A DNA stretch of 59,051 bases from an uncultured Clostridium sp. (lineage in GTDB: Bacteria; Bacillota; Clostridia; TANB77; CAG-508), in NCBI GenBank assembly GCA_900552555.1, contig URZW01000008.1, positions 1-59,051 on the forward strand, read 5' to 3'. Below the pieces are notes generated by a model. The model was given only the letters and a program-made list of their open reading frames with translations. It was not told the origin of the DNA and ran no database searches. Position 1 is the first letter of the stretch; every line of letters begins with the position of its first letter. The translations under genes were made by a program, and so were the position numbers. This document shows positions 52,810 to 59,051 of this stretch, one piece after another.

Positions 52810-53805
52810 TCATTTTTTCTTAACTTTAAGATTCATCAGTGGAGAGAATCTTTGATAGCCTTTTCTTAAATCTTCTGTTTTTAAGTCTAAATAGCATTCT
52901 TCTGTTACTTGTACTGATGAGTGTCCTAAAATTTGAGATAGTGTATATATATTTCCGCCCGATTCATTAAAAATCTCTTTGCAAAGTTATTACGAAGCAT
53001 ATGAGGGTGTATCTCTGGCTTTCCTATTCTTTCTCCATAAATAGTAAAGTTACTTTCAAAACTTCTTACTTCTAATTTTGTTCCTCTTATTGTACAAAAT
53101 AAATATTCACTATCTTTGTATCTATCTCTATATTGCAACCATCTTTTTAATTCTGTTGCCATTTGTATTGAGAAAAATACATATCTATCTTTCTTCCCTT
53201 TTGTGTTGTCTGCTGGTAAAAATATACTTCTATCATTAAAGTTTATGTCTGTTTCATCTCTAATCATTAAACATTCGCCTAATCTCATACCGAGTATCAA
53301 ATATTAATTGAGTAATAATATAATCTCTATATTCGTGAAACTTAGATAAATCAAAACACTTTAGTAATCTATTAAACATATCATCTTCTAAATATTCTTT
53401 TACTTTTCTTGGTATCTTCATTGTTTTTATTTTATTTACAGGATTAACCTTTATCATTCTATTTTCATACATATAATTGAAATAGACTCTTATATTTCGT
53501 ATATAGTTATTAATAGTTACTAAACTTACTTTTTTTCCAAAATCCCCCCTGTTTTGTGGATTGTTCATTTTCTTTGACGTCTCATTATATACAACTGTAT
53601 ATTTTCCACGCTCCTTTAAGTTTGTAATGTATTCTTTTAAGTGCTTTTCTTTTACTTGCTCTGTCCTAGTAATTTCAAATTTTTCCTTTAAATAAATTTG
53701 CATTAATCGTAATGTCTGCTCATAACTTCCATACGTCTTTTTAGATAGCCCCTTATAATCACAATAGTTAATAAAATCATCAATCTCAATATCAATCCTA
53801 TCCAT
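52810..53805 (-). CDS. Tyrosine integrase, needing three +1 recodings at CGG
   Basis: 330 residues as complement(52810..52956,52958..52960,52962..53291,53293..53805). Arm and core-binding parts (residues 1-165) are in frame 1. At ACT CGGT ATG (53292-53289) the four-base step gives LIFDTGMRLGECLMIRDETD with the catalytic Arg. At AAT CGGG CGGA AAT (52961-52954) two successive steps give FLMNGGNIYTLSQILGHSSV. Also present are the catalytic Lys region (NTKGKKDRYVFF), HPHMLRNNFA (H..R), GHSS, and the Tyr nucleophile in EECYLDLK. Without recoding, no active enzyme is possible. Lies 250 bases downstream of spo0A on the same strand. Confidence 0.88.
52954..52961 (-). other. Tandem CGGG-CGGA recoding sites in the integrase
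   Basis: Reading two consecutive quadruplets gives M-N-G-G-N-I-Y-T-L-S, exactly the family motif. One shift alone gives NGRKYIYTISN and no active-site His. The double event is hard to explain by random indels or by one-off slippage. Confidence 0.92.
53289..53292 (-). other. CGGT recoding site in the integrase
   Basis: GAT ACT CGGT ATG AGA TTA: gives D-T-G-M-R-L-G-E, the catalytic Arg box. Frame 0 ends 9 codons later. Confidence 0.9.
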
Positions 53806-53930
53806 AAAAAAATCCTCCCTATATTTATTATTTTTTAATAAACATAAGGAGGCAATTTTTCTATTTTTATTTTATATATTTTTTCATTTTTGCTAACCAA
53901 TAAATTTTTTAGTTTATTGCATTAGATTAA

Positions 53931-53946
53931 AAGTATTCATTGCAAT
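53931..53946 (-). repeat. Candidate integrase arm site, right end, copy 2
   Basis: AAGTATTCATTGCAAT, 15 of 16 bases identical to 53983-53998 and 52 bases from it. Confidence 0.6.
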
Positions 53947-53982
53947 GCAAACGAATTTTTATCCGCACTCATTTCGCTTTTC

Positions 53983-53998
53983 AAGTATTTATTGCAAT
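53983..53998 (-). repeat. Candidate integrase arm site, right end, copy 1
   Basis: AAGTATTTATTGCAAT; 13 bases inverted relative to the left-end site at 39697. Confidence 0.6.
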
Positions 53999-54054
53999 GA
54001 GTGAGAATTTTGCAAATTTATATATTTTTACTCTTACAACACCTTTACAAATTT

Positions 54055-54873
54055 TTACGCACTCTTTAATTCCAATCTCAACTTATCAGCAATCATTGCT
54101 ATAAATTCGCTGTTAGTTGGTTTTCCTTTAGCTGCTGAAATTGTATAACCAAAAATATTCTCAACTGTTTTTTGATCACCTCTACCCCATGCAACTTCTA
54201 TAGCATGACGAATTGCACGTTCAACACGGCTAGGAGTTGTATTAAACTTCATTGCAATTTTAGGATATAAACTTTTCGTTATCTGATTAATAACATCAAT
54301 ATCATTAACAACCATAATAATTGCTTCACGCAAATATTGATATCCTTTTATATGTGCAGGAACACCAACCTCATGAATTATATTAGTTACAAGTGCCTCC
54401 AAATTTTCTTGATTTTTGATGCCATCTGCTGGTATTTCAACATATTGTGGTTTTATCTCTCTCGTAATGAAACTATCAGTACTTTTATTTGGTATAAAAT
54501 TTTTTAATTCCTTTATTCTTTTTATTAATAATTCTATATCAAAAGGTTTTACGACATAATATTCTGCACCCAACCCAACGGCTTTTTGTGTAATTTTATC
54601 TTGACCAACTGCTGAAAGCATAATACACATTGGTTTTTTATCACATTTTATTATATTTAATTTTTCCAATACACCTATTCCATCTAAATGTGGCATAATT
54701 ACATCCAATAACGCTACATCTGGCATTATATTTGTTATCATATCAATTGCTTCTTCACCATCTTTTGCTATTCCAATAACCTCCATATCATCTTGCTCCT
54801 GAATATATTTTGCTAATGTTTGAGCAAATTCTTGATTGTCATCTGCAATTAAAATTGTTGTTTTTTCTTTCAT
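54055..54873 (-). CDS. spo0A: Sporulation master regulator Spo0A with element-supplied 3' end
   Basis: 272 residues from the ATG at 54873 (GGGGAGG upstream). Receiver domain with LIADDNQEF (acidic pair 11-12), phospho-acceptor Asp 57 in VALLDVIMP, the Lys of YYVVKPFD, then the SpoIIE-type Spo0A DNA-binding domain (TTPSRVERAIRHAIEVAWGR). The last 187 bp duplicate the stranded copy at 39470-39656; here they are followed by no terminator, so transcription can run on into the integrase. The protein is full length and should work. Confidence 0.97.
   Translation of the reverse strand: MKEKTTILIADDNQEFAQTLAKYIQEQDDMEVIGIAKDGEEAIDMITNIMPDVALLDVIMPHLDGIGVLEKLNIIKCDKKPMCIMLSAVGQDKITQKAVGLGAEYYVVKPFDIELLIKRIKELKNFIPNKSTDSFITREIKPQYVEIPADGIKNQENLEALVTNIIHEVGVPAHIKGYQYLREAIIMVVNDIDVINQITKSLYPKIAMKFNTTPSRVERAIRHAIEVAWGRGDQKTVENIFGYTISAAKGKPTNSEFIAMIADKLRLELKSA
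54179..54201. repeat. Longest identical block of the att duplication, right copy
   Basis: Identical over 23 bases to 39594-39616; within codons of the Spo0A EVAWGRG segment. Confidence 0.7.
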
Positions 54874-55039
54874 AAATTTTCCTCCCCATTTCATCCACCC
54901 TTTTCATTTGTTTTATGTTGATTATCTTTTGTAACCTTTCATTACCAACAAATTAAAGAACTGTAAATTTTTTACAGTTCTTATTATAATACCTATTTTC
55001 ATTCTTTTCAATTTATTTTTCCAAATATTTACAAAAGTA

Positions 55040-55678
55040 CTAATTTATTATACTTTTATCTATTAATTTTTTAGATAAAAACTTTAATTTTATCAAATTA
55101 ACTTTTTTTGTATTAAAATCCTCAATTAATCTTTCTTTATTACATTCTTCTAACTGGATTTTACAAATAATTTTCTCTGAATAATCATAATCTTTTATAT
55201 AAATATTGCTTTTTTTACAATAATATTTAAAAGACTCCAAATTATTATATTCCAACTCTGCCTCAGCCTCTAAGCCAATACACTTTGCAATTTTTTCCGC
55301 AACATTTATTGCTTCTAATGTAGCATCAGAATATGCTCTAACTAAACCACCTGTTCCAAGCAATATTCCTCCAAAATATCTAGTTACAATTACTAAAATA
55401 TTCCCCAAATTGTTTTTTTTCAAAATGTTTAACATTGGACCACCAGCAGTTCCTGATGGCTCACCATCATCACTTGATTTTTCTATTATTTGTTCATCTT
55501 CTATGACTCTATATGCCACACAATTATGTCTTGCATCATAATATTTCTTTTTAATTTTTTTTATGCACTCTTCAGCTTCCCTTTGATTTTCTACTCTTAT
55601 CAAATTACATATAAATTTTGATTTTTTCACAACTATTTCAGTCTGTACATTTTCTCTAATTGAAATAAAATTTTCCAT
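55040..55678 (-). CDS. YigZ/IMPACT-family protein
   Basis: 212 residues: UPF0029 domain with KSKFICNLIRVENQREAEEC, DARHNCVAYRVIEDEQIIEK, SSDDGEPSGTAGGPMLNILK and VTRYFGGILLGTGGLVRAYS, then the DUF1949 C-terminal domain. Conserved and ribosome/translation-associated in other organisms, but the bacterial function is not settled. Confidence 0.94.
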   Translation of the reverse strand: MENFISIRENVQTEIVVKKSKFICNLIRVENQREAEECIKKIKKKYYDARHNCVAYRVIEDEQIIEKSSDDGEPSGTAGGPMLNILKKNNLGNILVIVTRYFGGILLGTGGLVRAYSDATLEAINVAEKIAKCIGLEAEAELEYNNLESFKYYCKKSNIYIKDYDYSEKIICKIQLEECNKERLIEDFNTKKVNLIKLKFLSKKLIDKSIIN

Positions 55679-55710
55679 ATTTTATCTCACTTCCTCCTTA
55701 AGTTTAAGTC

Positions 55711-57021
<1,311 letters not shown>

Positions 57022-57064
57022 ATTTTTCTCCATTTCCTTTTCAATGTAAAAGCCAAAATTGTAA

Positions 57065-58324
57065 TTATTTTTCAACCCCCATTTTTTGAATTGCTTTAAG
57101 AATTCCAAACTTACCATACTCATAAGTAAGTCCTCCTTGCATATACGCAATAAACGGCCCACGAATTGGTCCATCACAACTCAATTCAATTGTTGACCCT
57201 TCTGTAAAAGTTCCAGCTGCCATTATAACCTTGTCCTCATAACCACCCATGTCACTAGGAAATGGAATTACATTTGAATCGATTGGAGAACCCATTTGGA
57301 TTCCTTGACAGAATTTAACTAAATTTTCTTCACTTCCAAGTTTAATTGTTTGAACAATATCTGCTCTTACTTCATCATATTTTGGTTCAACATCATATCC
57401 TAATTTTTCTAATATTCTACTTGCAAATATTGCTGTTTTTACACTAGATGCCACAACTTGTGGCGCAAAGAATAAACCTTTTAGCAATTGTGTATTTTGT
57501 CCTAATGATGGACCTATTTCTTTTCCAATTCCAGGTGCAGTTAATCTTTCTGCACATAGTTCTATTAAATCTTTTCTACCAACTATATATGCTCCAGATG
57601 TAGCGATTCCGGCTCCAAGATTTTTCATTAATGAACCTACTGCGATATCTGCTCCAATTTCTATTGGTTCTTTATCTTGTACAAATTCCCCATAGCAATT
57701 ATCTACCATAATTATTACATCTTTATTAACTTCTCTAATTGCTTTTATTGCCTTTTCAATTTTTTCAATTGTCAAACTTTTTCTTGTTGAATATCCTCTT
57801 GACCTTTGAATTTCAATTAATTTGACATCTTGTTTTTTTAATCTTTCTTGAATTGTTTTTATATCAAAATCATTTTCTATAAGTTCTATTTGTTCATATT
57901 TAATACCAAATGCTTTCAATGAGCTTTTACTTTCTGTATCATTACATCCTATAACAGTTTGAAGTGTGTCATATGGTTCACCTGTTATACTAATCATTGT
58001 GTCATTTGGGCGTAATAATGCAGATAATGTTATTGCTAGAGCATGTGTTCCTGATATAAATTGTGCACGTACTAGTGCATCTTCTGCTTTAAATACTTTT
58101 GCATAAATTTCTTCAATTTTGTTTCTTCCTGCTTCATCAATTCCATATCCTGTTGATGAGTTTAAATGCATTTCCTGCAAGTTACATTCTTGGAATGCTG
58201 ATAGAACTTTCATACTATTTTTTTCACATATTTCGTCCATCGCATTAAATTGTTCTTTTATTTCATTTTCTACTTCTTTTGATAAATTTTCTAATTCTGT
58301 ATCAATTCCTAATTTTTCTAACAT
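57065..58324 (-). CDS. PLP-dependent methionine gamma-lyase/YnbB-family protein
   Basis: 419 residues, fold-type I. STGYGIDEAGRNKIEEIYAK, QFISGTHALAITLSALLRPN, IMVDNCYGEFVQDKEPIEIG and the PLP Lys in VGSLMKNLGAGIATSGAYIV. Matches the YnbB group (the annotation aluminum resistance protein is historical). Probably cysteine/methionine C-S lyase activity. 43 bases upstream of the flavoprotein gene. Confidence 0.92.
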   Translation of the reverse strand: MLEKLGIDTELENLSKEVENEIKEQFNAMDEICEKNSMKVLSAFQECNLQEMHLNSSTGYGIDEAGRNKIEEIYAKVFKAEDALVRAQFISGTHALAITLSALLRPNDTMISITGEPYDTLQTVIGCNDTESKSSLKAFGIKYEQIELIENDFDIKTIQERLKKQDVKLIEIQRSRGYSTRKSLTIEKIEKAIKAIREVNKDVIIMVDNCYGEFVQDKEPIEIGADIAVGSLMKNLGAGIATSGAYIVGRKDLIELCAERLTAPGIGKEIGPSLGQNTQLLKGLFFAPQVVASSVKTAIFASRILEKLGYDVEPKYDEVRADIVQTIKLGSEENLVKFCQGIQMGSPIDSNVIPFPSDMGGYEDKVIMAAGTFTEGSTIELSCDGPIRGPFIAYMQGGLTYEYGKFGILKAIQKMGVEK

Positions 58325-58518
58325 TTTTTTACCTTCTTTTCAATTTTATTTATTCATATTTTTCAGCAAAATTATTTTTGCATAAAATTTATTTATAACT
58401 TCCAACTAATCTACTATATTTTACTATATTTTCTAATAAATTGCAATTAATTTGCAAATTTATGTAAATTTTGCTATACTAGATATTAGAAGTTTAAAAT
58501 TCGTAAGGAGGTCACACT

Positions 58519-58964
58519 ATGCACAAACCATTTGATGATGAATTAGAAAATAAAAAATTTGAAGATTTATATACTAATATCTCAAAAAAATTGGATAAAA
58601 TAATTTTATCAACTGACTCTGACATAATGAGATATATGGAAATCGTTTGTTCTACACTATTACTAGAAATAAAAAAAAAAGAATCTGAAGAATTAAAATT
58701 CATTATGATAACCCATATGAGTGCTTGGCACATACGATAAGGGAACAAATAGAAAATCATAATCCTAATTCTATTGATACCGAATATTATTTAAAAAATA
58801 TTTATTTACATCAAAAAAATTTGCTTAAAACTTCTGGATTGATGGCTTCTGAGAGTTCTGTTATTGATTTTGAAATTGATGAATATATTAAAAATGAATT
58901 ACCTAATCTTATTAATAAGGTTAATAAATATAATTCTATAGATGATAATTTAGAAAAAGACTAG
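58519..58964 (+). pseudogene. Small unknown gene with a frame break not at CGG
   Basis: MHKPFDDELENKKFEDLYTN, a helical N-terminus with GGAGG upstream, ends in frame 0 at 58740. A second frame continues KIHYDNPYECLAHTIREQIE, acidic and helical, to 58964. A -1 (or +2) change between about 58687 and 58700 would join them; a run of 10 A lies just upstream. There is no CGG here, so this is either a genuine lesion, an error, or two overlapping genes. Product not recognised. Confidence 0.5.
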
Positions 58965-59008
58965 AAACACATTGATGGTTCTAGTCTTAAAATTTTGGTT
59001 CTATAATA

Positions 59009-59047
59009 AATGTTGGGGTGGGTAAAAAACTCCAACATTTTTTTAAA
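59009..59047 (+). terminator. Intrinsic terminator
   Basis: AAATGTTGG / CCAACATTTTTTT. A second hairpin (AGACTAGAA / TTCTAGTCT) lies just upstream at 58957-58990. Confidence 0.8.
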
Positions 59048-59051
59048 AAAA

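Larger units (their letters stand above)
39617..54201. mobile_element. 14,585-bp integrative element inserted in spo0A
   Basis: Bounded by imperfect direct repeats of the spo0A 3' end. It encodes a tyrosine integrase at the right end, a PrimPol-like primase with an SF2 helicase, a small serine recombinase, an XRE repressor, RadC, an AbrB-like protein, a bS6 paralogue, and a cargo block of small envelope proteins. No relaxase, coupling protein, type IV secretion, capsid or terminase gene is seen, so it is neither a self-transmissible ICE nor a complete prophage. It may be a satellite or an integrating replicon. Boundaries are exact only to within the repeat. Confidence 0.9.

Noticed and set aside
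52955..52975. A one-base deletion in the T-run before the second integrase break
   Set aside because: Adding a T gives FFNESGGN, which deviates from the family, whereas two CGG quadruplets give FLMNGGNIYTLS exactly.
922..53805. Explaining the seven broken genes as sequencing or assembly indels
   Set aside because: Errors would be expected at homopolymers and in any context. All ten events are at in-frame CGG, all are the same size and direction, and out-of-frame CGG sites nearby are undisturbed.
922..53805. CGG reassigned to another amino acid or used as a stop
   Set aside because: Reassignment keeps the frame and cannot repair these genes. Known CGG reassignments in low-GC bacteria change the residue only. 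Here the frame changes at each CGG.
39617..54201. Prophage or conjugative element
   Set aside because: No terminase, portal, capsid, tail, lysis, relaxase, coupling or secretion genes among about 20 genes.
58657..58740. The 58.5-kb break as another CGG event
   Set aside because: No CGG occurs there; a CGA before the stop does not restore the second frame with a four-base step.

Overview
This is a very AT-rich (by eye well under 30% GC) piece of an endospore-forming Firmicute chromosome, most like an uncultured gut Clostridia lineage. The evidence is the spoIIGA-sigE-sigG cluster beside ftsA-ftsZ, Sbp and two DUF881 proteins, a CwlJ/GerQ-type pair, YunB, a SPOCS-LysM spore protein, Spo0A, and a T-box in front of aspS. 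Most genes lie on the minus strand.

Layout: 1-0.5 kb, three tandem consensus promoters reading off the left edge with an rRNA-type leader. 0.5-10.8 kb, sporulation sigma factors, divisome (ftsZ, ftsA, ftsQ) and murA. 10.9-20.3 kb, a cytidylate kinase-RdgB fusion, CwlJ/GerQ, asnS, proS, scpB, rpsT and small unknowns. 20.3-26.5 kb, gatB-gatA-HAD-gatC-aspS with a T-box. 26.6-32.4 kb, a heterodimeric ABC exporter, HU and a MurJ/SpoVB flippase. 32.6-38.7 kb, an AAA+ ATPase, rplM-rpsI, a probable free-standing small RNA, dtd, yunB and the SPOCS-LysM gene. 39.5-54.2 kb, a 14,585-bp integrated element. 54-59 kb, spo0A, a YigZ protein, an HI0933-type flavoprotein, an MGL-type PLP enzyme and a small broken unknown gene.

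Main discovery: seven genes that look frameshifted (sigG, sigE, murA, an ABC exporter subunit, radC, a resolvase-type HTH gene and the element integrase) are all repaired in the same way. At every in-frame CGG the ribosome must move four bases, so that CGGN is read as one glycine. There are ten such sites. The repairs restore a canonical Walker A motif, the sigma-E region 4.2 helix-turn-helix, the MurA N-terminus, and the NGGN and TGMR motifs of the integrase, where two consecutive CGGN quadruplets occur. Dozens of out-of-frame CGG trinucleotides have no effect. The only two in-frame CGG codons that do not shift are in two isolated genes that look recently acquired (32.6 and 38.3 kb). The pattern suggests obligate quadruplet decoding, or +1 recoding, of CGG in this lineage. 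I know of no described case.

Second discovery: the element is inserted in the 3' part of spo0A, the master sporulation regulator. It supplies a replacement 3' end, and the original 3' end with its terminator is stranded at 39.47-39.66 kb. The element carries a tyrosine integrase immediately downstream of spo0A, a primase-like protein with an SF2 helicase, a small serine recombinase, a bS6 paralogue, RadC, an AbrB-like protein, an XRE repressor, three paralogous small beta-rich proteins, and a block of small envelope proteins (zinc ribbon, SHOCT, PASTA). It has no visible relaxase or virion genes. Several of its genes, including the integrase, need CGGN recoding, which would restrict it to hosts with the same decoding.
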